A stretch of DNA of 64,000 nt from Anaeramoeba flamelloides. Lineage: Eukaryota > Metamonada > Anaeramoebidae. Under the pieces are notes generated by a model. It searched no databases, was not told where the DNA came from, and worked only from the letters and a program-made list of their open reading frames with translations. Below are positions 11,868-24,461 of this stretch, in pieces (the stretch's first letter is position 1; every line of letters starts with the position of its first letter). A program made the position numbers and the translations under genes. The DNA lies in NCBI GenBank assembly GCA_027625915.1, contig JANTQA010000060.1:6324001-6388000 (forward strand). Direction: 5' to 3'.

Positions 11868-12146
11868 GGATTCAAAACATTGTTGAATAATTACCCCTTT
11901 TTTTCTTCAGATCCATAAGAACACCTGAGTTTCAATTTATTCATGTCGGGAATTCGCTTAATTGAATTCTTAATTGCAAGTTAGTAAACATTTCCACGAA
12001 CTAATCTTGCATTGACAAAACCCCCCTTTTTTTCATTAGTATTTTTATTGGAAAATTGTGAAGACTTAACTGACAATAAATTGAAACTCAAGTGTTCTTA
12101 TGGATCTGAAGAGAAAAGGCTAACTATCCAAGAATGCTTTGAAACC
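11868..12146. mobile_element. Foldback element with about 75-bp arms
   Basis: The left arm 11868-11941 and right arm 12075-12146 are inverted copies. The core CAGATCCATAAGAACAC and its complement pair exactly, and the match continues outward through ATTCAAAACATTGTTGAATA versus its imperfect complement. The roughly 130-bp loop is non-coding. The C7 tract at 12181 lies just outside. Confidence 0.8.
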
Positions 12147-12797
12147 TTTTTATTGCCTTAGTAACTTACTTTCAGTTAGCCCCCCCCATTTTAGAATTTC
12201 AATACTGTAAATCTGGTATTTCGATTTATAGAGTTTATATGTTAAATATAACTTAAATTACAGATATATAGCTTACAAATGTATTAAAAATTTGTAAAAA
12301 AAAAAAACAAAAAAAAAACAAAAGTTGTATCTCTGAAATCCAGAAAATTTAAAAATTGAGTAGAAATACTGTCAAATTTCTAGTATTTTATTATCCAAAT
12401 ACTTTTTAGATTATATATGATTGGAGAAAGAGAAAATTTTTTTACCGAATGTGTTATGGGTTTAGATAAAAATTGAAAAATTTTACTATTTATAGTGATT
12501 TGATTTTCTTGAGATCCAATAAATATAAAGTTAGAGAAAAATTTAGATTTAGGATAAGTTGTATTTAAATCTTTCCGATAATTAAATTATAAAAGTCCAA
12601 TAAAAAAAAATGAACAAATATTAGTATCCTTTATTTAAAATTCAGATCCATATTATTCAAAATTAGGATTGAACTTTTTAAACATGTCAATGAAAAATTT
12701 ACAAAATAAAAATTAATTATTAGTAAAATAAACCCTAATTATACTATAAAAACCCTGATAAACATATAATTTATGATATATTTTATACTTTCGTTTC
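12147..12797. other. Non-coding spacer
   Basis: AT-rich, including an A-rich tract at 12297-12320, with no gene or assignable repeat. Confidence 0.5.
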
Positions 12798-13337
12798 TAA
12801 ACCCCAATTCAAAATTTTTGACAAACCACAATTAAATTTTTTTAAAAAAATCTTTATTAATCAATTCTCGAAGAAATACCAAATTAGAACAATTAAATGA
12901 TAGGAATATTAACAATTATTTATGAATTATAATATTTACCAAACAAAAAATAAATAATTATCAATACTAATAAATTATTAGTGTGTTCAAAATTTTGGAG
13001 ATGAACATAACGAAAAAATACATTGCTAAATTCGTGTAAATTCTATTAGGAATATTGATCAATCAAATGGCCAGATACCATCAACTAATTTTATTTTAGT
13101 TCTTCTATTTTGAACAATCCAACTTTAACATAATATCAATCGTTGAAAAAAAAAATTGACGAAAGGTAACAAACACGTATTCCAAAAAATGAAATGAAAT
13201 CAAATAACAAAAAAATGAAAAAATAATTTACATATTTTTTTAATAAAAATCAAAATTATTACTAATTGGAATGAAATTGTATTATTTTGTATGCTTGGAC
13301 CATTTTAACTACGTGTAAAATTTTTTAATTTTGTTTA
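12798..13337 (+). mobile_element. Element C, copy 2
   Basis: The copy is about 540 bp and runs from TAAACCCCAATTCAAAATTT to a right end resembling its complement. It shares with 59709-60246 the ordered landmarks TTCTCGAAGAAATACCAAAT, AATAAATAATTATCAATAC, GTGTGTTCAAAATTTTGGAG (about 12988) and GATACCATCAACTAATTTTA. Non-coding. Confidence 0.8.
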
Positions 13338-13845
13338 TAACAAAATTTTCTCTTATACTGATATTTAAAATAATAAAAAGCAAAAAAAAAAAAATTCATC
13401 TCATTTTTTCATCCCCTTTGAAAAATAAGATATTTTGGAAAATAGATTGAAATTAGAGATCTTTTTATATTAACTCCAGCTTTTTATTGTATATACTGGA
13501 GACTTTGTATGAACTAAGAACAATTGAAGATAAATTTTGAATTGAAAATTTTGAAAAAGATGTGAAATTTTATCATATTATACAATTAAAATCGAAAAAT
13601 TCAAAAATTAGTATGAGAACCAATTGACAATTTTCTTTGGAAGAAAAAAATTTTGAATCAGGTAAATTCCCTAAAAAAAATCATCTAATACATATTTTAA
13701 CATGGATCATTGTATTTAAAACAAAAAAACAATATAAATCAAAATTAAACACTAAATTTGAACAAAAGTCAAGAACAAAAAGCACCCTTTTTTTGATTTC
13801 AGAAGTTTAATGAACATTAAAAAATATTAAGGAATATTTAAGATG

Positions 13846-13850
<5 letters not shown>

Positions 13851-13887
<37 letters not shown>

Positions 13888-13920
13888 CATACATACATAC
13901 ATATATATATTATTATATAT
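13851..13920. repeat. (AT)n / (CATA)n microsatellite
   Basis: An AT dinucleotide run that changes to four CATA units (about 13882-13900) and back to AT, ending 9 bp before element B copy 2. Confidence 0.95.
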
Positions 13921-13929
13921 AATATTTTT

Positions 13930-14615
13930 CAGTCAAAGGGACCCAGTTGTAACTGGTGAAATCCATGTGTTTAAAGGGCTTGTATGGACATTAGAAGTAA
14001 AATTTTATTTTGGAAATATTCAAAATTGAAATCATTTTTTCTTATTTTTTCACATTTTTGGTTTTTTTTTTCGAATTTTTTTTAAACGTAATTCAGTTGC
14101 AAAAAATTTTTTTATTGCAAGATCAATAGTCACTTGGCAAAAATGTAATATTCTAAGGTTATTGAAACCTTGAAAATGATCGTTGAGAAATCTATTGATT
14201 TCTATTGGAATTCTATTCGATCTTTGATCTTGATATATACTTAATAAATGTGAAAAATTTTCACTTCATTTTCATTTCATTTTTAAAATAGAGACTAAAA
14301 ATACCAACACACTTTGTTTGGAGATTTGATTTCTAAAAGAAAAGCATGAAAAATGAAGTGAAAATTGTTTCTTATTTATTATTTAAATACCAGTAGAAGT
14401 CTTAAGCGAACAATCTTGTTTCTCTCAATCAATAGTGTCACAAAGAATTTGAGTTTTTTAATTTTTAAGAAAATCCATTGATTAATTAGTTTACTTTCAC
14501 GCATATATCAACACGTTTTTCATGTGTATTATTCTACTTATTTCTTATTTATTTTTCAAAGGTTAATTATAAGAAATAATTGATATTTTAAAAAAATATT
14601 GGGTACCTTTGACGG
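13930..14615 (+). mobile_element. Element B, copy 2
   Basis: The ends are TTTTTCAGTCAAAGG and CCTTTGACGGAAAAA, an inverted pair. It is collinear with 60701-61382 throughout, sharing GGGACCCAGTTGTAA, TTGCAAGATCAATAGTCACT, CGATCTTTGATCTTGATAT, ATACCAACA.ACTTTGTTT and AAATACCAGTAGAAGT. An internal inverted pair (CACTTCATTTTCATTT at about 14263 and AAAAATGAAGTGAAAA at about 14348) gives it a second hairpin. It has no ORF of its own. Confidence 0.85.
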
Positions 14616-16761
14616 AAAAAGAGTTTATATTTAAAACGTTCATGTTTGAACAAAGGAACTTCACTAAAAATATGGTATAATTTAAATAAAAAACATTTAA
14701 AAATTCAAACAGATAATGTATTCTTTTGTATATATTGTTTTGTATTATTGAGTAAATTGCCTTCGTTACATTTTTTTTCTGAATTTGATATGGTTCATGA
14801 AGTTCTAGATCTATCTATGTTTTCTTTAACTCTTTTCTTTTAAAATATTCAGTAACCCCAACAATGTGAATTGGGATCTTATATTTGATCTTTTTAGAAT
14901 TAGTCATTTTTTAATTAAAAAAAATTAACATTTAAAAAAAATAGTTACGAAAAGAGATGTTTTCGTCTTTATGAGATATAATGATATTATATTTTTGAGT
15001 GTAATACCACTTGAAAGTGTTACAAGAATATATTCAATCTAAAATTGGTAAACATGAAAACAACAATAAATTTTATTAACAGAAAGATTTTTAAAGTGTA
15101 AAAAATTTCTCAGGTGATTCCAATTTTATTGCAAAATTTATAACAAAAAATCCAAAAAGACACAATAATTTATCAAAAATTTTTAGTTTTTTGGTGGATC
15201 TTTAATTTTTAAACACTTTAAAATCAAAAGTCTATACAAATTCACAGGCATAATTAGTTTCAATCTTCATTCTTTGAAAATATTTGTTTTGAATTATTCA
15301 ATTTGTTTTAGAAACAACAATTTTTTTTTTTTATGTAAGTTATCCCATAAGATATTTTTTATAATGACTTATATCAAACCTTGAAGTATGTAATAATACA
15401 TAATAGCTTTTTTTTTATAAATAAAATACAGTGAATAAAATCCCTTTCTAGGTATGGAAGATTTAGTGCCACTTCATGAAAAGCCTTTTGATTATTTTAT
15501 GGATTAAAAATAGATAATTAAAAAATGAGAATTTTTAGAATTTATAAAATTTTTCTCTTTGAAACAAATTTAATTGGTAATTTTTTAAAAATAAAACTTA
15601 AAAAAAATCAAAAATTTACAAAAAATCTTCTAATTTTGTATGGAACTTTGATTTGAATAAATTGTAATATGATACATTTTAATGGATTAATGTCAACCTA
15701 AGCGAATTATAAGATTAAATTATGGTGTTATTGGGTAAATAAAATTGTTAAAAAATGGCCAGATTGGGTCTCAAAAATCCATTATAAAGTAATACTATTA
15801 TCTTATCCCACCCTTTTAAAATGATCGGAATATTAAAAACAAAACCAAGACTTCGAAAAAAATCTGAATTTTATAACAAATTTTAAATCTTGAATAATCA
15901 ACCTTAAACCACAAAGTTAAAAATTATCTATCTTAAATTTTTGGCATAAGATAGATTAATTATTAATTAATATTTTTTAAAAAAAAAACAATAAATCATT
16001 AACTAAAAGAAGATATTATATTGATAGATTATTTTTAACTATTGGAAATCTATGGATGCACTATCATCTTTCTAAAAAGGAAATAAATTATTTTGTTCTT
16101 TGGGTATTTATGTTGATGATTATTGATTAAATCTTCAAATTAAAAAAAATATCAAAATCTTTTAATGTTGGTAAGTTTTAAATATGTATTATTAAACCCT
16201 ATATTAATATTATTTTAACTTTCTATTTTTAGATTTCGAAAGAAAATAAAAAAAAAATTGCAAAATAGAATTTTTTAAAAGTGATACTTAGTAAAAAATG
16301 TAATTATTTATTGTAAAATTAGATTTTCAATGATATTTTAGTTTTTTTGGGGGTATATAAAATAGCACCATATAAGCCATATTTCAAAATTAAGTACAAA
16401 CTTGATTACTATTTTTTTTTTTCATTTGTCTTTGAAAAAATAAAATGATTACACTATATTTTTATTTATTCGTCTATATTGGTTATAATCTCTAAAAACT
16501 TTTAAGTATTTTGTAAGATACATTATTATTCAAAAAAAAAAAAAAAAAAACAATTTAACAAATTTTCGTTTTTTCTTATGAAAAATCTACCCCTATTTTT
16601 GAAATTTCTCTTACACTTCATCACAAAATATGCTAATTATAGACAAATATCTAGTGTCGCTCACCTCTTTAATAATTTCAAAGTAATGAGAAAAAAATCT
16701 TTCACATTTCTGTGTTTTTGTTAATTTAAAGTCTTTTAAAATTCCATTTTGATCTAAACTC
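14616..16761. other. Non-coding spacer, 2.1 kb
   Basis: No credible gene. The frame at 14646-14843 has no protein character. Homopolymer A tracts occur (for example 16532-16550), and I could not assign a repeat family. Confidence 0.45.
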
Positions 16762-17345
16762 TTTTTCAAATATTGTGACCCACCTGAAATAATAAATTGA
16801 AAAAAAAAAATATCCTTTAGTATTCAAGAGCAATTAATAACTAAATCTGATTTTTAATTTGATTTCAAGTCATTCTACATATATAATAACCTAGTATATT
16901 AAAAATTAAAAAAAATATCATACCAAAAACTAAAAAAAAGTGAGTCACAATTTTTGAAATGAGCATTACGGATTTTTATTTACTGAACTTTCACTGAAAA
17001 AAATTTGAACAACAAGATTTTTTAAGAATAATTAAAATCATTTTCAAAGACATTACATAGTCACAATTTTCAAGGTGATTACTGGTCTTTTCGAAGATTT
17101 TTTTTTCCACATGATCTTTTTTAAAAAAAAAAGAAAAAGAAATACAAAAGAAAAACTAAAATTTGCAAAATTAGAAAAAATGTTTCTGATCTCAAAATTT
17201 GAAAAAGCAAAACTAAAATTTCTAAAATGACAAAAAATGATTCTGATCCAAAAATTTGAAAATATTTTTTTGTGAAGAATACTGGAATAAATTCTCAAAA
17301 CAGCTTCCATAAACATTATAAAGTGAGTCAAAACTTTTGAAAACT
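16762..17345 (-). mobile_element. Element D, copy 3 (reverse, most complete)
   Basis: The inverted ends are TTTTTCAAATATTGTGACCC (16762) and GAGTCAAAACTTTTGAAAA (17345). About 584 bp, non-coding. The minus-strand 92-residue frame at 17053-17331 is repeat sequence rather than a gene, as the same region is out of frame in the other copies. Confidence 0.75.
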
Positions 17346-17678
17346 AGTTTACATTGAACACAATATAACTTTTTTCTTATCGTATAATTGAAATCAATAT
17401 TTTTATTCTTATTAATCAGAGTAATTGACTTTTTTATTTTTTAAAAGATATTTTTTTAATGAAAAATATACAGATTGTGTATAGTAAAACAGCATAATAT
17501 AGAATTGGAGTGACTATAATTAAGATAAAATTTATAATTTAATAAGGCTATTTTCAAAAAATTTGAGATTTTTCAAAAAAAAATCTCGTTAATACGACTT
17601 TACAATCTTATGTTGCCCTTTTTCCAACTCCTTATTCACAATAAATTTTTATCAATGATAGAAAATGCTATTTTAAAA

Positions 17679-18300
17679 CTAATGGTTTACTCAATATTTA
17701 TAATGTATATAAACTCTTTATAGTTAATAATCCTTAAATTTGAAAAAAAGATTATCATGTATTGGGTGTGACGACTTGTTAGTTTGGTTATTAGATTATC
17801 GATATTACACTTGATGTGGATTATAATAGTTGTTCAATAAGGTAATTTTTGACAATTTATTTTTTACAGTTCAAAATCAGAATTTAAGAGTGTAAGATTA
17901 TCGATTGGTAAGTGTTTAAGAATGAATAAAGAATTTTGGGTTCTAGAAAAGAATCTTTCTTCCCCTTTTCTTCAATAACCTGAAAAAAAATTAATTTTTG
18001 AAAAGTCCCAAATAAAACAAATGCCCAAATGAAATTTTCAATTGGCAACACAAAGCTTTACTTTTTTTATAAAATACCCACCAACCTACCATTCTTGTCT
18101 TCATAAATTTCTATTTCAGAAAAACACAAATTAATTTATTTTTTGAACAACTATTAAAACCCACACAAAGAACAAGATCGATCAGCTAAGAACCAAAATA
18201 ACAAGTCGCCACACCCGATAAATGATAATCCTTTTTTCAAATTTCAGGATTATTAACTATAAAGAGTTTATATACATTATGAATATTGATTAAACCTTAA
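17679..18300. mobile_element. Foldback element with about 160-bp arms
   Basis: The arms at about 17679-17838 and 18140-18300 are inverted copies with only scattered mismatches. The core AATGTATATAAACTCTTTAT followed by AGTTAATAATCC is identical in both arms, followed by GGGTGTG.CGACTTGTTA. The 300-bp loop is non-coding. The element ends about 270 bp upstream of the surface-protein gene, so its right arm may lie in that gene's promoter region. Confidence 0.85.
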
Positions 18301-18567
18301 TATTTTCTCAAAATAATAAATGTTTCGATCAACTTTCAGTTTTTCTTTCAAAATTTAAGACAAGAAAAGAAAACAGAGAAGAACCTATCTGAAAAAAACA
18401 AAGATAATTTTTGATTCTTTCGACTCACCCAAAAGTTACAAATGGTTTTAAACTATTTCACAGAGAAAAATTGGGAAAACAAAGAAAACAAAATATTTGA
18501 CATTCATTTTTTTAACATTTTGTAAATTAAATAAAAAGGCTGACTTATTGACAACTACTTATTGGTT

Positions 18568-19209
18568 ATGGAGTTTTCAAAATTTTCGATAGTTGCTTTT
18601 GTAACTATACTTGGACTTACATATAGTTTGTCATTTTCAAATCTTTCTTATTACTTTTAATTTACACTTGTTTAATATTCAAAACAAAAAACCAAAATAA
18701 TAAATCCCCAACCAGGCGTCTCTACAACCACAATTACAAGACTAGAACCAAATGGGTCGAAAAAGTATTTGCGGTTTCTTGAGAATAGTACCAATTTTTA
18801 TTTCCCTGTCTCTTCAAGTGGTGATGAAGCAATAATCAGTTTATATAGCGACACATGCCTTTTCGATTTATATTTTACAACGGGGATGGACTACCCAACA
18901 GAATCAGATGACGACAAGCTAAAATTGTCCAAAACACAAAAGTCTCATGCTTGCTTGTCCACCATCAGTTTAGAAAAAAAAGAAACAAAAAACAACGCAC
19001 AAATAGCACAGCTGCTATATGTAACCTCTAAGACAGACAATACAACAAACCGCTTAGCGATCAAGGTTACCGTGCAGCAAACAACGAATATTGAAAAGAC
19101 CACAGCAAGCCTGGTAATATCAGTAATATTGCTTGCGATCTGTTGTTTGATTACAATGATCATTATTGTGTTTCTTTCCAGGAAAGGCAATACAGATCGG
19201 AAAAGATAA
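18568..19209 (+). CDS. Single-pass surface protein with a separate signal-peptide exon and a PPC-like ectodomain
   Basis: Exon 1 (18568-18625) encodes a signal peptide, MEFSKFSIVAFVTILGLTYS. A 90-bp phase-1 intron (GTTTGT..CCAG, 18626-18715) joins it to exon 2 (18716-19209), rebuilding Ser20 across the junction. The product is 183 residues: signal 1-20, ectodomain 21-149, one membrane helix at about 150-173 (SLVISVILLAICCLITMIII) and a short basic tail ending in RKR. The ectodomain stretch YFPVSSSGDEAIISLYS then LFDLYFTTGMDYPTE resembles the bacterial-type PPC (pre-peptidase C-terminal) beta-sandwich pattern, where hydrophobic strands precede D.DLY and P(T/S). Two N-glycosylation sequons are visible (Asn43 in NST, and NTT). 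A type I plasma-membrane or vesicle-membrane protein is the best reading, and its function is unknown. A 160-bp foldback arm ends about 270 bp upstream. Confidence 0.8.
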
Positions 19210-19855
19210 AATCAGTCGAATCGAATTCCAATTGATTCACTAAACTAATGAACACTTTTAAATTGATTGGAGATTGGTCGGCCATTCATTTGTTTCAAAA
19301 TTAAATCTTTTTTCTTTTGTTCCTTTGCGATTTTTCTCTATGTATTTTTTATTTTTGATTCCACACCACACCCACTTTTCTCTGAAGTGCATTTACAAAA
19401 AGTGTGGAAATAAAGTTTTTCAAAAATCTCTCGAGAAAACAGTTTGAACGACTTGTAAAGACCTATTTTTCAGTCTTGATTAAAAAACTTCTTAGAGTAA
19501 CACTTTTTTAAAACGACTTTAGGAATCTATTTTGGTTTTTTTTTAAGAAAAGACAAACCAACAATTGTGAAGATGAAGTACAAAACTATATGAAAATTTT
19601 GTGCCAAATTTATTATTTGAACTTGAAAAAAATGCAAAAAACAAATCTAAAAATAATGAATTTTTTATAGCCACAATAGATATTAGAAAATGATTTGATA
19701 CAATTAGGCATAAGCTTAATTAAAAAAATAGGGGCAAATTTTTGATTGAAAAAAAATGTAGTTTCTCATTTAGTGAATACCAAAACTCAACCCAGAAAAA
19801 TCAGAACTTAAAACTAAAAAATAACTGTCTAAAACACCCTTTTCTGTTTTAATTA
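19210..19855. other. Non-coding spacer
   Basis: 3' flank of the surface-protein gene with no further frame seen. Confidence 0.5.
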
Positions 19856-20263
19856 CACAAGTGTAAATATGGATATCTTAAAAAATAGAGTTTTTTTCAA
19901 AAAAAATAAATTTTAGAGATAAATATACATCAGTACATTGACCCCACAAAATGAGGAAGAGTAGATTGAAGAAATATCAAAATTTTATAATTGAGAACAA
20001 ATTTTATTAAAAAATCGTGTCTCAAATAGGTATATTTTGTTTCAAAAAAAAAAAAATAAAATAATTTTTTTTTCAAAACAAAATTTACCTATTTGAGATA
20101 CCATTTTAGATTAAAAGTTGAGTTTAATTAAGTAATATGTTTTGTCATATTGTGTATAAATTCCAATTTTTTGGGGTCAATTTGTTAATGTTTATTTATC
20201 TCTAAAATCAAATTTTTTTGAAAAAAACTCTATTTTTTGAGACATCCATATTTACTCTTGTGT
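19856..20263. mobile_element. Full-length palindromic element, 408 bp, flanked by TA
   Basis: The element is almost one continuous palindrome. It opens CACAAGTGTAAATATGGAT and closes with the complement, ATCCATATTTACTCTTGTG, flanked by TA on both sides. The inner sequence TCTCAAATAGGTATATTTTG folds on its complement around an A-rich centre near 20055. The TA target duplication fits a Tc1/mariner-type MITE. Non-coding. Confidence 0.85.
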
Positions 20264-22829
20264 ATTATTTCTAATAAAAGAATAGAGAAAAGAAACCCAT
20301 TAAGAAAAAAATAAATCTGACCCTATTTTTGAAATGATTTTTCATCTTAAAATTATCCATTTAAGATTCACCATTGCTTCCAAGAACCTTTTGAAACAAC
20401 TTTCCATCAGAGTTATCAGATTTTTACTATTCACCCATTTGGTATCAACCCAAACTTTCCTTGATACCTTTTTCAAGATAAAAAGAATCTCAACAAAAGA
20501 AAGAAAAAGAAAAAGAAAAAGAAAAAGAAAAGAAAACGAAAACAAAACCAATTTTTTGAATGTACAACAAAGAACTCAAAGATAAAATGAATACGATCAC
20601 ATTCATCACATTGTCTCCAAATGAAAGAGAAAAGAAGATCTTATTTGATCTTGCTATTTCTTCACTTTTCAAGGAACCATTGTAACTCATTAAAGCAAAT
20701 TTGGTTGATACTTGTTTTCGAAGCAAACACTTCTTGGGTGTTTTACTTTCTTTGAATTTTACAATCCCTTTCCCCAATGCTAATTAATCTCATCCCTTGA
20801 CTATTAACGGTTTTCAAAAATGTTCTTGTTCATTCAACATAAAAATAACAATATGGAATCATTTTGAAAGAAAAATTGAAAAAAAATGAATTCAACTTTG
20901 GGAAATTTTCATTAAAAGAAGATTGTTTCTTGATATTAAATATTCAATAATGACTTTTAAAAGATATTGGTTCCAGAATATTTGGTTAACACAACACACA
21001 TACCAATAATTTAGAAAATACTAATGATGACCCTATTTTTGAAATTTAGCTTATATGAGTTCACTATGCACTCAACAATTATATTAAAAATAAAAAAATT
21101 AAAATTTGGTTTCAATAATATTCTAAAAAAGCAGGAATAGGTGTGTATCAAGCAGACACTCTTTTTACTTTAAATTTTGGATTTATTAGCCATTTTTTTT
21201 TTAAAAAAAAAGATCAAGTTCATCATGTTCAAGTTTTTTACAGATTGCTTTAATTCTAATAATGGAAGTTACTATTCCAGAAAATGATCCGAAATTAATA
21301 ATAATTTATAAAATTATCCAAGAATTTGAAATGAACCCAAATATTGAAAAAACTTTATAATCAAATCAATTATCCAAAATAAAAAATTGAGGAATTTGTC
21401 TTCGAAAAAGAGAGAAATGTACGAAAAAAACTCTGTAATAATGCAAAAGAATATTTCAAAAAAAAAATAAAAATGATTTTTAACAAACAAAAAATAGTTA
21501 ATTGAGTTAATTTATAAAAGCTTTAAACCAGTATACACTCGTCAATTATTCTATGGACTTGTGATTTTTAATCTAAATCAAAATGATTTCGGCTTAATTG
21601 ATGTTTAGATAAATCAAAAAGTCACAAAATTTATTAAAAAATAATTCATAGCTAACAAGAAAAATAAAAAAAAAAATGAAACAAAAATTGATCAAGTCCG
21701 AATTCCAATAAAAACTGTATGAGAAGGTAAAAACTCTACGTTAACAAAAAGTTTTTTTTTTTTTTTTTTTTTTTTAAGGATCTCGAATTGATAATCTAAA
21801 GTTGTCTCACTACTTGAATGTGAAACTTTTTGAAAGTAATAACTTTTATAAATTCAGATGTTATTCTGTTTCAATACGCATAGATTATTTAATATGGATA
21901 GTAGTTAAATAATCATTGTATTTAAATTTAACATGATTTTTCGTGAATGTAAAAGCATAGTTATTTTTTCTAAATTTTTATAATTTTTTTAATAGTTGCT
22001 ATTGAAATTGATTTATATTTGTTTATTGGAAGAGCTTTATTACCAATTAGTGGTCGATTTTAATTGTAAAAAATTTAGGAAGAGAGAAAAAAGTTGGTAG
22101 ATCTCTACCTTTCATTTGAAACTTTAATAAAAATAAAAGGGTTTATTGGAAGTAGAATTAAAATTTGAATAAAGAAAAATTTAAACTATTGATTAAATTT
22201 GGATTTCTATGTTTTTGTCAAAATTATATTTTTCTGTGACAAGAGAATAAAAATATATTTTTTTTAGAAAATTAAAAAATCAAAATCATTTCCTAAAATT
22301 TTTAATTTTATCGAACTGGATTAATAACAAGGTAATTTGTCACATAATTATATCTAGTGGTATTATTAAAAGGGGATCTATTTTATAAAATTTTGAGAAT
22401 TTTTTAGTTGATCTTTTTTGAAATATACATATTTTTGGTATTTTGTAACAAAAATGATTAAACTTGTACAAGTGAACACTAAAAGGAATTAGGATAAATA
22501 AATATTAAAAATTTTCGAATTTACTTTATTAAAAAAAAAATAAATAGAATTCCAAAAAATCTTAGACTTTCACAGTTCTGAAAAAAGAACTACCAATCCC
22601 CACCCCCACCCCTCACATAACCAATTACCAATATTCAATCATGAAAATTTTTACAAGTTCTCTCTGTAAGGAGTGGCAATACCTTATCATTTTTGTAAAC
22701 ATTTTAACAGCAAAAACCTTATTAAAAATGTATTTTTTTTGAGTACCGTGTGGTCCTTAAACTTTGAAACCTAAATGCCAATTGCTGATTTATTTTTGAA
22801 AGAACCAAAAATATATCGGTGTTGGATCT
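20264..22829. other. Non-coding spacer, 2.5 kb
   Basis: No credible gene. A (GAAAAA)n tract at about 20502-20532 produces open frames on both strands (20334-20777) that are not genes. A T-run lies at 21750-21775. The motif ACCCTATTTTTGAAAT recurs near 20322 and 21031 and in part near 16592, and may mark ends of degraded elements. Confidence 0.45.
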
Positions 22830-23102
22830 TTAAATTTTCACCTTTTTGAACATTTTTTTTTTGATGAAATTTTTTGGTTTTATGAAATTATGTTTTGAAT
22901 CGAGAAAGGTGTTGATGAGGATGACTGTAATTAATCCTAGAACAAAACAATAATAATAGACCCAAAAAGGTGTGCATTTGAAACAAATATTCCCTTTAGA
23001 GGACCAAACAAGAAATATCACCTTTCCAGATAAATTTGTTGAAATCAAGGTAAAAGAATGATAATTCCAACTAAAGTATATTTTAGAAGATTTTTTTTTC
23101 AT
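22830..23102 (-). CDS. Possible short membrane-protein frame, doubtful
   Basis: The 90-residue frame from ATG at 23102 has a fairly protein-like middle (NLSGKVIFLVWSSKGNICFK), one hydrophobic helix (YYYCFVLGLITVILI) and a Lys-rich end. No homologue is recognised, no supporting exon was found, and the frame is embedded in non-coding DNA. It may be a gene remnant or chance. Confidence 0.2.
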   Translation of the reverse strand: MKKKSSKIYFSWNYHSFTLISTNLSGKVIFLVWSSKGNICFKCTPFWVYYYCFVLGLITVILINTFLDSKHNFIKPKNFIKKKMFKKVKI

Positions 23103-24263
23103 ATTTTCTTAATTTTGATGAATAAAAACAAGTCATTGCCTTAAATTTTTGGCACCATTATTATTTATTATTATTTTACAAAATATTTTTTTGAGAAATT
23201 TTTTTTCAAAATTCTAATTTCGAATATTATTATCAAAATAATCCAAAACAAAGTATACTATTTCATTTATTAAAATAAACGAAATTGAATTATTGAAATC
23301 AAAAAGCAACTATAATAGTTTCAAATTAACAAAAAATGAAAAAATGATAAAAAATACAAAGTAAAATTAAGAATAATTCAAAGGATTTCAATTTCAACTC
23401 GAAAAGACATAATTATCAAATCAAAAAATATTTTTTCAGTAAATCGGTATTTCTGGGAAAATATTGAAAAAATATCCTATTTTCTGAACCCTATTTTGAA
23501 TTAGATGTATTAAAAGAATATAGAAATTTTAAATCCACTTTGGGAAATACCTTTGAACTAATAAGTAATTTGTTTAATGATAATTTTCCAAACTAAAGTT
23601 TTCCCCTTCAGAAAAATGAAAAATAATATCAAATAAATCAGAAGTAATTGTATCATATGTGGCTGATAAGATCAAAAAATCAATGATTTTTTATGTATTT
23701 TTACTTGATCAAATTTTTATTTTTTTTTTATTTCCATTTTTTAATTGGGTACGTATTTCTATTGTGCAGGGATATCCGGCACTCTCATATTTATAAAAAT
23801 ATTTATCTATTTGATTAAAGAAATGATTTTAATTATCATGCTACGTATAAATTGTAGAACTCAGAAAGGGTACAATTTACTTACCCCCCCTTAACTTTTT
23901 TTTCGATTGGGAAATGAAAAATAATGGACTAACTTTATACATGGATTGTTAAGGGATCAGTACTTTACAAGACAACACTAAGAAAATTTAAAATCTTTTA
24001 TTCGAAATATTCTCTACTTATAATTTTGTTAATGCCAAGTGTAAGACAATTTTGATCGACAAAGAAATCTCAGGAAAAAAACTTTTTTCAGTTAGATATT
24101 ATTTTTTTTTCTATTTTTTTTTTCAAAAAGAAAAAAATTTAAATTCATTTTACTTGATTTATAGTAATTTTTACTTGTTTATTACCATTCACATCATTAT
24201 TACACAATAACAAGTCTTTTTTGCCAGTAATATTATTTATAGATTTTTTTCTTTTTTGAGATA

Positions 24264-24461
24264 CAGTCAGTTTCACTTTTAAGGCACAAACGTTCAACTA
24301 AAATTAAGGCACAAAAAAAATCTCAAATTAAGGCACAAAATTTTGGATTCTAGTAAAATAATTTGTAAAAATTAAAAATTCCAAATTTTGTGCCTTAATT
24401 TGGGATTTTTTTGTGCCTTAAATTTCGTTGAAAGTTTGTGCCTTAAAAGTGAAACTGACTG
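24264..24461. mobile_element. 197-bp TA-flanked palindromic MITE, best-preserved copy
   Basis: The ends are CAGTCAGTTTCACTTTTAAG and its exact complement, flanked by TA. Each arm carries three copies of AAGGCACAAA about 25 bp apart, so six in all, in mirror order about a central A/T-rich spacer. The ends and TA duplication fit Tc1/mariner-type MITEs. It lies inside repeat J, and the second J copy shows the uninterrupted site near 43985. Confidence 0.93.

Noticed and set aside
17053-17331. Minus-strand 92-residue frame
   Set aside because: Falls inside element D copy 3 and is not conserved as a frame in other copies.
20334-20777. Overlapping frames on both strands
   Set aside because: Read through a (GAAAAA)n tract and lack protein features.
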